Shown here piece after piece: positions 52,500 to 61,526 of a stretch of 64,000 nucleotides of DNA. The notes beneath the pieces were generated by a model. That model had not been told where the DNA came from. It ran no database searches and worked only from the letters and a program-made list of their open reading frames with translations. Each line of letters begins with the position of its first letter. Within the stretch, counting starts at the first letter, position 1. A program made the position numbers and the translations under genes. This DNA is from Chitinophagales bacterium. GTDB lineage: Bacteria > Bacteroidota > Bacteroidia > Chitinophagales > Saprospiraceae. Where the stretch lies: contig JAAFJY010000038.1 in assembly GCA_013299105.1 (NCBI GenBank), positions 16,562 to 80,561 of the forward strand, in the 5' to 3' direction.

Positions 52500-53624
52500 T
52501 TATCTCGAAGCTGCTAGGGTCAACTGGGTTTTTACCTCCCGGTCATTGCGTAGCAAGGTTAGAGTGACCCGATCACCAGCCTGGTATTTTTCGAGTTCCA
52601 ACACCAATTCTTCTTTGCTGCTGATTTTTTTATTGTTCATTGCGATGATGATGTCCCCAATCAAAATCCGGCCATAATCATCACGCCGTGTAGGTTTGAT
52701 TCCGGCCTCTGCCGCTGGACTACCTTTTACTACGTCGGCAACCAATGGTCCGGGCAGTTGATTTCTGCGCGACACCTCTGTTTCAAACAATTCAACACCC
52801 ATTGTAGGGCGTTTGATTTTTCCATAGCGAATCAATTCAGGTACGACCCAACTGACCACTGATGCGGGGATAGAAAAACCAATTCCTGCCGAGGCCCCAG
52901 AGGGCGAATAAATGGCGGTGTTAACCCCGATTAGTTCACCACTTGAATCCAACAGTGGGCCGCCAGAGTTACCAGGGTTAATCGCTGCATCGGTTTGAAT
53001 AGCATCGCGTACCGGGTAACCGCTCTCTGTTTGAATTTCCCGACCCAAAGCACTTACTACACCTGTGGTCAAGGTCTGGTCCAAACCAAAAGGATTGCCG
53101 ATGGCGTAAACGGACTGCCCTACCTGCAAATCATTCGAAGTACCTACTGGAATAGGGATCAATTTATTCGCAGGTGTCTTGATGCGCAAAACAGCCAGGT
53201 CTTTTTCTGGTGCATCGCCTACCAGTTCTGCCTCCCAAGTAGAGCCATCGCCCAAGGTGACTTGGGCCTTACTGGCATTTTGAATCACATGGTGATTGGT
53301 AATGATGTGGCCGTTTTTATCCCACACAAAACCAGAACCTGAGCCCTGCGGGATTTCCATCACGTTGCGCGAAAAATAATCTCGACGTATAGTAGTGGTA
53401 GTGATGAAACAGACGCTGGGAGCTGCCCTTTTGAACAAATTGATGGTGTGATGTTCATTGGGCATTAAATCTCCCCTCGAAACAGTTTGTGTTTGCTGAT
53501 CTTGGGTTCCAGCAGTAGATTCGGCTTTGGCAATAACCGCATTAGGTTCTTTATCCTTGTTTTTCCAGGCTGCTCCTGCAAAAAAAGCGCCGATGAGCAG
53601 CAAAGCAGCAAAAAAGACGCGCAT
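52500..53624 (-). CDS. HtrA/DegP-family periplasmic serine protease
   Basis: 374 residues with an N-terminal membrane segment or signal (RVFFAALLLIGAFFAGAAW). The trypsin-like triad is visible: His in HIITNHHVIQ, Asp in PEKDLAVLRIK, Ser in AAINPGNSGGPLLD. One PDZ domain occupies the C-terminus (GSPAAEAGIKP, IGDIIIAMNNKKISSKEELV). Periplasmic quality-control protease; one PDZ makes it more like DegS or the short HtrAs than DegP. Confidence 0.95.
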   Translation of the reverse strand: MRVFFAALLLIGAFFAGAAWKNKDKEPNAVIAKAESTAGTQDQQTQTVSRGDLMPNEHHTINLFKRAAPSVCFITTTTIRRDYFSRNVMEIPQGSGSGFVWDKNGHIITNHHVIQNASKAQVTLGDGSTWEAELVGDAPEKDLAVLRIKTPANKLIPIPVGTSNDLQVGQSVYAIGNPFGLDQTLTTGVVSALGREIQTESGYPVRDAIQTDAAINPGNSGGPLLDSSGELIGVNTAIYSPSGASAGIGFSIPASVVSWVVPELIRYGKIKRPTMGVELFETEVSRRNQLPGPLVADVVKGSPAAEAGIKPTRRDDYGRILIGDIIIAMNNKKISSKEELVLELEKYQAGDRVTLTLLRNDREVKTQLTLAASR

Positions 53625-53707
53625 AACAGTTGTATTAAGGTGATGAAAAGTTGTTGGTTGTTAGGTGAAAATTAAGCGTTCGTTCAACCATTAACTACCA
53701 ACTCAAA

Positions 53708-54994
53708 TTAGGTTTTACGTTCTTTCTTCTTGGCCGCTGGAAACAGGATATTGTTCAAAATCAAGCGATACCCCGGTGAATTAGGGTGCAAATTCAAATC
53801 CGTTTCAGGGTCTTCGACCAAGTGCCTATAATCTTCGGGGTCGTGGCCTCCGTAAAAAGTCCAGAACCCTTTGCCAAAGATGCCATGAATATAGCGAGCT
53901 TCCTGATAGGGCTTGTTTTCACCCAAAACCAAGACATTACTTTTCATAAATTGTTTGCGAAAAGCCGTGGTTTGCCCCATGAAGCCTTTGACTGTTTTGG
54001 TGTGATTTTGGGTCAGCATAGTGGGAACAGGGTCCCATTTGGCCGAAAAATCAAAAAGCGTGAAATAATCCTGGTCATCGGGAACCTGGCGGCGAGGTGC
54101 TTGCCCTACGTCGATGGAAGAGAACTCATATTCCAAGGGATCTCGCACCAGGGTGAAGTTTTTGAACGCAAAACAATTGGCAAAGTTGAGTTTACCTTGC
54201 GCTGAGTTGTCCGCTGGGTCACCGTCATAAATATCGGCGCAAATGTCCAGGCCGTCAGCTGCAAGAGCAATATCATAGGTATCCGTTGCCGAGCACATGG
54301 CGAACATGAATCCACCGCCACCTACAAACTCTCGGATTTTTTTAACAACTGCTAATTTAGAAGTCGATACTTTTTTGAATCCCAGGTTTCGGGCCAGTTC
54401 CTCCGACTTGCGCTGGTTTTCGCGGTACCAAGCGTAAGAGGAATAACTGCGGTAAAATCGCCCGTACTGCCCGGTAAAATCTTCGTGGTGCAGGTGCAGC
54501 CAATCGTATTGGGCGAGTTTATCGCCCAATACTTCCCGGTCGTAAATTACATCGTAAGGTATTTCAGCATGGGTCAAAACCAGGGTCACCGCGTCGTCCC
54601 AGGGTTGAACACGCTGGCCGTCCGCTTTGAAATCAGGTGTATAAACCGCTATTTTGGGTGCCTTCTCCAGTTTCATGGCTTCCATGTTGGCCTCTGGATC
54701 GGCTATTTCGTTCAGAATGCTGTTGAATTGCCCATCTGGAATGATTTCAAAAGACACGCCACGGGTCAGGCACTCTTTTTCAAAAGCCTTGTTGTGTTGG
54801 AAGGCAAAACTTCCGCCTCGGTAGTTGAGCAACCACCAAGCCTCTACCCCCCCCTGCAAAACCCAAAAAGTAATGCCATAAGCTTTGAGGTGATTTTTTT
54901 GTTTCCCTTCCTCCATCGGGAGCAAAATATAGGCAGCCTTGAGTTGGGTGGAACAAATCCCCGCCAGCAATAAACACATCAGCCATTTTTTCAT
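53708..54994 (-). CDS. Secreted protein commonly labelled 'asparagine synthetase B'; copy 1
   Basis: 428 residues with a signal peptide (KKWLMCLLLAGICSTQLKA). It does not resemble AsnB: the N-terminal Cys nucleophile and ATP-PPi motif are absent, and the protein is exported. Seen instead: AYILLPMEEGKQKNHLKAYG, KIAVYTPDFKADGQRVQPWD, QYDWLHLHHEDFTGQYGRFY, and GGGGFMFAMCSATDTYDIAL, which resembles a class I amidotransferase-like or flavodoxin-like Cys elbow. Function unknown. It is immediately downstream of a near-identical copy (55061-56341, 66 bases apart). Confidence 0.8.
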   Translation of the reverse strand: MKKWLMCLLLAGICSTQLKAAYILLPMEEGKQKNHLKAYGITFWVLQGGVEAWWLLNYRGGSFAFQHNKAFEKECLTRGVSFEIIPDGQFNSILNEIADPEANMEAMKLEKAPKIAVYTPDFKADGQRVQPWDDAVTLVLTHAEIPYDVIYDREVLGDKLAQYDWLHLHHEDFTGQYGRFYRSYSSYAWYRENQRKSEELARNLGFKKVSTSKLAVVKKIREFVGGGGFMFAMCSATDTYDIALAADGLDICADIYDGDPADNSAQGKLNFANCFAFKNFTLVRDPLEYEFSSIDVGQAPRRQVPDDQDYFTLFDFSAKWDPVPTMLTQNHTKTVKGFMGQTTAFRKQFMKSNVLVLGENKPYQEARYIHGIFGKGFWTFYGGHDPEDYRHLVEDPETDLNLHPNSPGYRLILNNILFPAAKKKERKT

Positions 54995-55060
54995 AAGGTG
55001 CGATTTGAACGTCTTGTGATCCTGTATATAAAGGTAAGGTCGAAAACAGGGAACGAAAAA

Positions 55061-56341
55061 TCAGGTTTTGCGCTCTTTCTTTTTCGCCGCCGGGAACAGG
55101 ATATTGTTTAGAATCAGGCGATAACCTGGTGAATTGGGGTGCAAATTAAGGTCGGTCTCAGGGTCATTGACGCGGTGTTGATAATCCTCCGGGTCGTGAC
55201 CGCCATAAAAAGTCCAAAACCCCTTGCCAAAGATGCCGTGGATGTAACGTGCTTCGTTGGCTGGTTTGTTTTCGCCCAAAACCAAAACATTGCTTTTCAT
55301 TTGTGACTTGCGGAAAGCTGTGGTTTGGCCCATAAAGCCTTTCACAGTTTTCGTATGATTTTGGGTGAGCATCGTAGGCACGGGATCCCACTTAGCTGAA
55401 AAGTCAAAAAGGGTGAAATAGTCTCGATCTGACGGCACTTGTCGATCATAAGTCATGTCGATCGAAGAAAACTCATATTCCAGTGGATTGCGCACCAAAG
55501 TAAAATTTTTGAACGCAAAACAATTGGCAAAATTCAATTTGCTTTGTGCCGAAGCATCGGCTGGGTCACCGTCATAAATATCAGCACAAATATCCAGGCC
55601 ATCAGCAGCCAGGGCAATGTCATAAGTATCAGTAGCCGAGCACATGGCAAACATGAAACCTCCACCGCCAATAAAATCGCGGATTTTTTTCACCACTGCC
55701 AATTTTGAGGTAGATACTTTTTTAAAGCCCAGACTTCGGGCCAATTCTTCCGATTTGCGTTGGTTTTCGCGGTACCAAGCAAAGGAGGAATAGCCCTGGT
55801 AAAAACGACCATATTGCCCCGTAAAATCTTCGTGGTGCAGGTGCAGCCAATCGTATTGTGCGAGTTTATCCCCCAACACCTCTCGATCGTAGATCACATC
55901 GTAGGGAATCTCCGCATTGGTCAATACCAAAGTCACTGCATCGTCCCAGGGCTGAATGCGTTGGCCGTCGGCTTTGAAATCCGGGGTATACACTGCTATT
56001 TTTGGTGCTTTTTCCAGTTTCATGGCCTCCATGTTGGTCTCTGGGTCAGCTATTTCATTCAAAATACTGTTGAATTGTCCATCTGGAATGATTTCAAAAG
56101 ACACGCCACGGGTAAGGCACTCTTTTTCAAAAGCCTTGTTGTGCTGAAAAGCAAAACTCCCACCCCGGTAATTGAGTAGCCACCAAGCTTCGACGCCGGC
56201 CTGCAATACCCAATATGTAACTCCATATGCTTTGAGGTGATTCTTCTGCTTACCGTCTTCCATGGGTAAAAGAATATAAGCTGCACGGCCTTGTTGGGCA
56301 AATACAGCAAAAAGCACCAGGAGTAATAGCCATTTTTTCAT
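55061..56341 (-). CDS. Secreted protein commonly labelled 'asparagine synthetase B'; copy 2
   Basis: 426 residues. Aligned by eye it is near-identical to the copy at 53708-54994 over most of its length, including NHLKAYG, HEDFTGQYGRFY, GGGFMFAMCSATDTYD and NSPGYRLILNNILFPAAKKK. Main differences: a different signal peptide (LLLVLFAVFAQQGRA) and a two-residue shorter DVGQAPRRQ/DMTYDRQ loop near residue 295. A recent tandem duplication; both copies appear intact. A palindromic repeat sits 13 bases upstream of this gene. Confidence 0.8.
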   Translation of the reverse strand: MKKWLLLLVLFAVFAQQGRAAYILLPMEDGKQKNHLKAYGVTYWVLQAGVEAWWLLNYRGGSFAFQHNKAFEKECLTRGVSFEIIPDGQFNSILNEIADPETNMEAMKLEKAPKIAVYTPDFKADGQRIQPWDDAVTLVLTNAEIPYDVIYDREVLGDKLAQYDWLHLHHEDFTGQYGRFYQGYSSFAWYRENQRKSEELARSLGFKKVSTSKLAVVKKIRDFIGGGGFMFAMCSATDTYDIALAADGLDICADIYDGDPADASAQSKLNFANCFAFKNFTLVRNPLEYEFSSIDMTYDRQVPSDRDYFTLFDFSAKWDPVPTMLTQNHTKTVKGFMGQTTAFRKSQMKSNVLVLGENKPANEARYIHGIFGKGFWTFYGGHDPEDYQHRVNDPETDLNLHPNSPGYRLILNNILFPAAKKKERKT

Positions 56342-56353
56342 AACAGTCGATTT

Positions 56354-56488
56354 CTAAGTATTTGAGCTAAAATAAAGTAAACAACTTTGCTTTTGGCGTT
56401 AAGTAAAAAAGAACACAACTTCCTTTCATCCAGTTGTTTATCTTTTTTCACTAAACCCAAACTCGTTTACCTTGCTTTTTTACGCTCC
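56354..56488 (-). repeat. ~135-bp dispersed palindromic repeat, copy D (inverted)
   Basis: On the reverse strand it begins GGAGCGTAAAAAAGC and ends TTTTAGCTCAAATACTTAG. TTTAGTGAAAAAAGA pairs with TCTTTTTTACTTAA, and CAACT with AGTTG. It lies between the divergent copy-2 gene and the VWA-like gene. Confidence 0.8.
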
Positions 56489-56685
56489 AGAACCTTAATT
56501 TCAAGCTCTAAAAATAACGCCAGTTTTGAGCCTGTGGTTGCTTTTACAAATAATTTTTCCTAGACTCAACTTCTGAAAAACACCTGCGTTAGTTATCATT
56601 GTGCTTGTCATTGCGAAAAGGGGGATTGCAAAAACCCCTAATTTGCTTATTTTGCGCGTTCCTTGTCACCCGACACCACCATATA

Positions 56686-58785
56686 ATGGATCAACTAACA
56701 TTGTCGTACCCAGCCTGGTTTATTCTTTTTTGTTTGCTTTTAGGCGCTGCTTATGCTGCAATATTATACTACCGCGACAACACTTTTCGCGACCAGGTCT
56801 CCTGGTTGCGTTGGACGATGAGCGGTTTGCGGTTTCTGGGAGCGAGCATCATCGCCTTTTTCCTACTTTCGCCCCTCTTGCGTTATACCCGCAATGAGTC
56901 TCGCAAACCAGTGATTGTGCTGGCTCAAGACGTTTCTCAATCGGTCAGAGATGGCATCGGAAAAGACCAACTCAAGGCCTATCAACAAAAAATAGACCAG
57001 CTCCGCAAAGACTTGCAAGGTGACTACGACGTAAAAACTTACTCTTTTGGCGGCACCATCCGAGAAGGTCTGAGCGACAAGTACGAGGATAAAATTAGCA
57101 ACCTAGCTGAAGTTTTCAACACCGCTTACGATAATTTCGCAGGTGATAACCTGGGAGCCATTGTCTTAGCCAGCGATGGCATTTACAACGAAGGCAACAA
57201 TCCATTGTACCTCAGTGAAAAAACTGCCGCACCGATCTACACCATCGCATTGGGTGACACTACTCCCAAGAAAGACTTGGTACTCAAACGCGTTTTTCAC
57301 AACAAAATAGCCTACTTGGGCGATCAGTTCAGCGTATTGGCCGATGTAGCTGCGGTGAATTGCGGAGGGGCCAGCACCAGTTTTTCAATTTATAAAATTG
57401 AAGACGGCAAAAGCCGCCTGGTCTCTTCGCAGGCGCTAAAAATCGACAAAAACGATTTTTTTTCCACTAAAGAAGTGATTCTCAACGCCGACCAGGCAGG
57501 TGTGCAACGCTACCGCATCGTGCTGAACAAGGTCAACGGCGAAAACAGTACCCAGAACAACAGCCAGGATATTTTTGTAGACGTGCTGGATGCCCGGCAG
57601 AAGATCTTGTTGTTGGCCCTTTCGCCTCACCCTGACCTTTCAGCCATTCGCCAGACCATTTCTTCCAATAAAAACTATGAAGTTGAAGTCGCTTTTGTGC
57701 GCGATTTCAAAGGCAGCGTTTCGGGTTATGATTTTGTGGTTTTACACCAGTTGCCCGGCAAGGGTTTCGATGCATCTGGCATCTTGAGTACCTTAGAGCG
57801 CGAGCGGGTTCCTCGTTTGTTCATCGTAGGGAGTCAAAGTGATTTTCAGGGGCTTAATCGCCTGCAAAACCTGGTCACACTGCAAGCCGACGGCCGCAAC
57901 ACCAACGATGTACAACCCAAATTAGCTGGCAATTTCTCCCTCTTTATTGTGGAGGATGAAGTCAAAAACGAGTTGGACAAATACCCGCCGATCCAGGCCC
58001 CGTTCGGCGAATTTAAATCGGGCGGTAGCGCCCAGGTGATGCTTTATCAGCGCATACGCAAGATTGATACCCAGTATCCACTGCTTACTTTTGGCGAAAA
58101 AGATGGAGTAAGAGTAGGAATGTTATTGGCCGAAAACATCTGGCGTTGGCGTTTATTCAATTACCTGCAAGACGAAAACCACGCAGTTTTTGACGCGTGG
58201 ATGGGCAAAGTGGTGCAGTATTTGGGCGTAAAAGAGGACAAGCGCAAATTTAGGGTCAATGTCTCTAAAAACATTTACCGCGAAAATGAACAGGTATTTT
58301 TCGATGCTGAGCTTTACAACAAAAGCTACGAATTGGTCAACGACCCCGATGTACGCCTAACCGTGACCAGCGAAAAAGGCAAGGAATACACCTTTACGTT
58401 CAACAAATCAGGCCGTGCTTACAGCCTCAATGCCGGAACTTTGCCCGTTGGGAATTATAAATTTATGGGGAAAGTGACTTACAGCGGCGAACAACTGAGC
58501 TACAACGGCCAGTTCAGCGTGCAGCCCATCCAACTTGAGCAATATGAAACCACTGCCGACCATCGCCTGCTGCGCTTGATGAGCGAGCAATCGGGCGGAA
58601 AAATGCTGAGTGTTGATCAAATGAATGACTTACCCAAATTGATCAAAGACATGGGCACAGTAAAGCCTATTATTTTTCAAAATACGACCACGCGTTCCCT
58701 GATCAGCATCAAGTGGCTCTTCGCTTTGTTGTTGTTGATGCTCAGCGGAGAATGGTTTCTAAGAAGGTATCTGGGGAGTTATTAA
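56686..58785 (+). CDS. Large membrane protein with VWA-like domain
   Basis: 699 residues from ATG 56686 (MDQLTLSYPAWFILFCLLLG). Two N-terminal membrane segments (LFCLLLGAAYAAILYYRD; FLGASIIAFFLLSPLLRY), a VWA-like domain starting KPVIVLAQDVSQSVRDG and including GAIVLASDGIYNEGNNP (MIDAS-like DxSxS replaced by DVSQS), two further beta-rich domains, and a C-terminal segment SLISIKWLFALLLLMLSGEW. BatA-type aerotolerance or VWA membrane proteins look alike in layout; function unknown. The cytoplasmic segment upstream in the same frame is not used. Confidence 0.78.
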   Translation: MDQLTLSYPAWFILFCLLLGAAYAAILYYRDNTFRDQVSWLRWTMSGLRFLGASIIAFFLLSPLLRYTRNESRKPVIVLAQDVSQSVRDGIGKDQLKAYQQKIDQLRKDLQGDYDVKTYSFGGTIREGLSDKYEDKISNLAEVFNTAYDNFAGDNLGAIVLASDGIYNEGNNPLYLSEKTAAPIYTIALGDTTPKKDLVLKRVFHNKIAYLGDQFSVLADVAAVNCGGASTSFSIYKIEDGKSRLVSSQALKIDKNDFFSTKEVILNADQAGVQRYRIVLNKVNGENSTQNNSQDIFVDVLDARQKILLLALSPHPDLSAIRQTISSNKNYEVEVAFVRDFKGSVSGYDFVVLHQLPGKGFDASGILSTLERERVPRLFIVGSQSDFQGLNRLQNLVTLQADGRNTNDVQPKLAGNFSLFIVEDEVKNELDKYPPIQAPFGEFKSGGSAQVMLYQRIRKIDTQYPLLTFGEKDGVRVGMLLAENIWRWRLFNYLQDENHAVFDAWMGKVVQYLGVKEDKRKFRVNVSKNIYRENEQVFFDAELYNKSYELVNDPDVRLTVTSEKGKEYTFTFNKSGRAYSLNAGTLPVGNYKFMGKVTYSGEQLSYNGQFSVQPIQLEQYETTADHRLLRLMSEQSGGKMLSVDQMNDLPKLIKDMGTVKPIIFQNTTTRSLISIKWLFALLLLMLSGEWFLRRYLGSY

Positions 58786-59372
58786 TGGTTAGTTGTTAAT
58801 GGTTAGGTTCACAATCCGGAACTCGCCTTTGAAAAGAAGGTTTTCAGTTCATTCATGAGTACGAAAACCTGTGTACAGCCTGAATAAGGGGGTGCAGCTC
58901 CAATCTGATGTAAAAAGTCAAGCTTTTTCACAGCTACTTGATCGGAGCTTAAATGGGCCTTGAGCAAATCCCGATTTTGCGAAAGGGCGCTTTAAAGCGC
59001 GATGGATCAGAAGCTACCACTGTTTGAGCGACGAAGGAGCGAGTTTGGTGGATTCCCGTTGTTCCTTGGAACTGCACTTTCAAGCAAAATCGTAGGATTT
59101 GATCACAGCCCTTGACTTTTTTGTTTCTTTTTTTGGTCAAGCTGACGTTTCGCGTAAAAAAAAAACAATAAAATGAAGTAAAAACCTGCTTTTATTTCGT
59201 TTGCACTCAAAATATAGAGTAAAACGAAATTTAATTTTTCATTAATACTTTAACAACCATTAAAAATCCCGATAAGGAAATTTTATCCTGATTATTGTGC
59301 AAAGAAGCGGTCATTTTCATTTTTGTTAAAATTTTGCGCGAAACCTGAGGTCAAGAAAAAAGAAAAAGGGCT
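58786..59372. other. Intergenic region before the RHS island
   Basis: About 590 bases, AT-rich towards the right. A short open frame on the reverse strand (58949-59140) has no protein-like character. It marks the border between housekeeping DNA and the RHS accessory island. No terminator was found directly after the VWA gene. Confidence 0.4.
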
Positions 59373-60720
59373 TTATTTGAATACCAATAGGTCTGCCCCA
59401 TTCCATCTCCCCACAGCCGCATCATACCATCGCGCCCCATAATCATACCACCCCAGCCCAAAGTCATCATTCAGTTCCTTGCCGTTGTACAAGTATTTGT
59501 TATCCCGACTAGCCGCATCATTCTGCACCCAAGGCCCTTCAAAACCCAGCCCAAAGGCGTAGTAATGCTGCTCCTGCAAAACCTCGTTGGTAGCAGCGCT
59601 GCCCGTGATGTCAAGTACCCTATCAGCATCGCGATCGGTGATCACCACGCGGGTATTGCCCAGGTGGTCTTTGATGTTGTACTCGCGCCGCCAGGAAATG
59701 GTAGTCGATACCTCCGCATTGACGTTGAAATAACGCCCTTCGGGGTGGAAAACGCTCTCTACCCGTTTGCTGCCTGTACCATTTTGGCGGTACTCAATGC
59801 CGCCCGCCAGGTAGTCCTGCACGTAGGTAACGGTGCCATTCGTCCTCACCGTTTTGCGCAGTTTGGTGCCTGCGGCATCGTACAAAAACTCGATGCTGTT
59901 GTTGCCGCTGAACGTGATCAGCGTCGGTAAATTTAGGTGATTATACGATATGGTGCTGACATTTTTTTGTATTTGCAACTACCTAGCCCGTTCCATTTTG
60001 GCCAAAAAAGGCCAATTTTCCGTGATCCTTCGCCTCTTTTTGAAGCCGATGCTTGGGCATCGCCATCAAAAAGCAGGCTCGGCTGACGAAAAATTGTCTT
60101 CTTTTTTGACTCAAAACCACTGGGCTATGTAGTTACAGTTATTTTTATTGAGGTTGCCATTTCTGTCGTAGGTCATGGCATCGTTCGTAGCACCTTGCCC
60201 ATTGGGGTTGAATCCACGGGCGGTGGCACCAGTCGTGGTTACGGCATCCTGGATGCGGTGTACGCGGTTGGTATTGCTGGTATAGGTATAAGTCAGGTTG
60301 TCGATTTGGCCGTAGGTGCAGGTGCTGCCGTTTTGGTAGTAGCCCGTGCGTTGCAGGGTTTGGATGTTGCCGCGCAGGTCGTAGGCGAGGCTCTCATTGT
60401 ACTTGTTGCTATTGGTGATGCTGCCTGCGTCGCTGTATTCGTTGAAGGTGGCGCTCGTTAGGCGGTTCAGGTAGTCGTAGGCATAGCTGTAGATATGCGT
60501 CTCGCGGCCCCGGATGCGATAAGCGAGTTGGGCGATGTTGCCTGCTTTTTGGATACTGCCAGCTACGCCGCCAAAGGTGTTGTCATAGCGGATGTCCATG
60601 TAGAAGGCATCGCTGGTTTCGTTGTAAACTGTGCGGGTAGGCGTAGCGGGGTTGGGCATGCTGGGGCTGCACAGGGCAGGCACGCCCACGGTGGCGCTAT
60701 TGGCGTAGGTGTTGATGCAC
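59373..60720 (-). pseudogene. RHS-repeat protein fragment, interrupted and truncated at both ends
   Basis: Two reading frames on the reverse strand (60720-60111 and 59978-59373) encode consecutive parts of one RHS core: YD-repeat sequence (YSYAYDYLNRLTSATFNEYS, MTYDRNGNLNKN), then ISYNHLNLPTLITFSGNN, GSKRVESVFHPEGRYF, EYNIKDHLGNTRVVITDRDA and LYNGKELNDDFGLGWYDYGA. They are separated by an inserted palindromic element (59974-60137), which brings a stop codon right after NKNNCNYIAQWF. The 3' end stops within the core (GRWNGADLLVFK) where the intact module continues GRWGAVDPLAD; no toxin tip follows. The 5' end is cut off by a stop at about 60725. A dead remnant of a secreted RHS protein. Confidence 0.82.
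59974..60137. mobile_element. ~164-bp palindromic (MITE-like) insertion inside an RHS gene
   Basis: The ends TGCAACTACCTAGCCC (59974-59989) and the complement of 60122-60137 match at 14 of 16 bases. The whole unit is an imperfect inverted repeat: CCAAAAAAGGCCAATTTTCC, CTCTTTTTGAAGCCGATGC and their counterparts on the other arm pair towards a tip near GATGCTTGGGCATC (60048-60061). It interrupts the RHS coding sequence and introduces a stop. No transposase is encoded, so any movement would depend on another element or the REP/MITE type. Confidence 0.65.
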
Positions 60721-60911
60721 CGTTGCGACTACGGTGTCAGGGTTCCCCTTGGCACGATCATTATTTTGAAACTTGCTCGATATGCATCAGATTTATCTGT
60801 GAGAAACCAATTATCATACTAACTACACTGATTGTTTGTTTACATCGTGATAGCGTTAATTTTCTAACTCAACAAATATGTTTTAAAAATACCCAGTCAA
60901 TATCTATTTGC

Positions 60912-61526
60912 TTACAATTTATCTTCATAATTTGAAAGAATTTCACTATAATTCTCCCATTGATCTATACCAAACTGAAACATTTCGCTATAGATCATTA
61001 CCTGCTCTTTAATTGATTTATACATATCTCGATTTTCTTCAAAACTGTCTATAAAAGTATTCAATATCTCTCTCGAAATGCCTCCAAAAATTCCAAGTTC
61101 CCAATCTCTAGACCCAATTATGCCCCATTCCATTGAATCGGAAAATATTGCTATGGTATCAGTGTTAAACTTAGGAGCGTCAAGATATTTACCTTCCCCA
61201 TTCAAAAAATGAGAGAAACTTTCAAAGGAAGCTTCCCTGTTTACTAAGGCTACACCAAAATAGTTAAGTTTGGGGTAAAGATATTTTTCTGGCGATGGAG
61301 AAATAGTGTAATATATAAATTCTCCATCGCCCATTTTACCTAAAAAACTCTTCATTCCATCGAAAAAAAGTTCGCTATCAATCCAATCATATTCAAAAGC
61401 AATGTAGCAATTGATATGATTTTGAAAAATATTTGCTGGAAAGACTTTATCATTATTAAAAATCTTCCCAAACTTACTTTTACATTTGAGAAAGCTGGAT
61501 AAATTATAGATGTTTTCCACTTTCAT
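60912..61526 (-). CDS. Putative immunity protein of the RHS toxin module
   Basis: 204 residues (MKVENIYNLSSFLKCKSKFG). Its ATG overlaps the RHS stop codon as ATGA, so translation is coupled. Aromatic-rich, acidic, without signal peptide or membrane segment (CYIAFEYDWIDSELFFDGMK, DWELGIFGGISREILNTFID). No family recognised. Position directly after an RHS toxin tip and low GC compared with the RHS core fit a cognate immunity protein; this is inference from context. Confidence 0.5.
   Translation of the reverse strand: MKVENIYNLSSFLKCKSKFGKIFNNDKVFPANIFQNHINCYIAFEYDWIDSELFFDGMKSFLGKMGDGEFIYYTISPSPEKYLYPKLNYFGVALVNREASFESFSHFLNGEGKYLDAPKFNTDTIAIFSDSMEWGIIGSRDWELGIFGGISREILNTFIDSFEENRDMYKSIKEQVMIYSEMFQFGIDQWENYSEILSNYEDKL

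Noticed and set aside
53708..56341. Asparagine synthetase B identity
   Set aside because: Neither the N-terminal Cys nor the SGGxDS ATP motif is present and both proteins have signal peptides.
58949..59140. 63-codon reverse frame before the RHS island
   Set aside because: Low-complexity, no homology pattern, no context.
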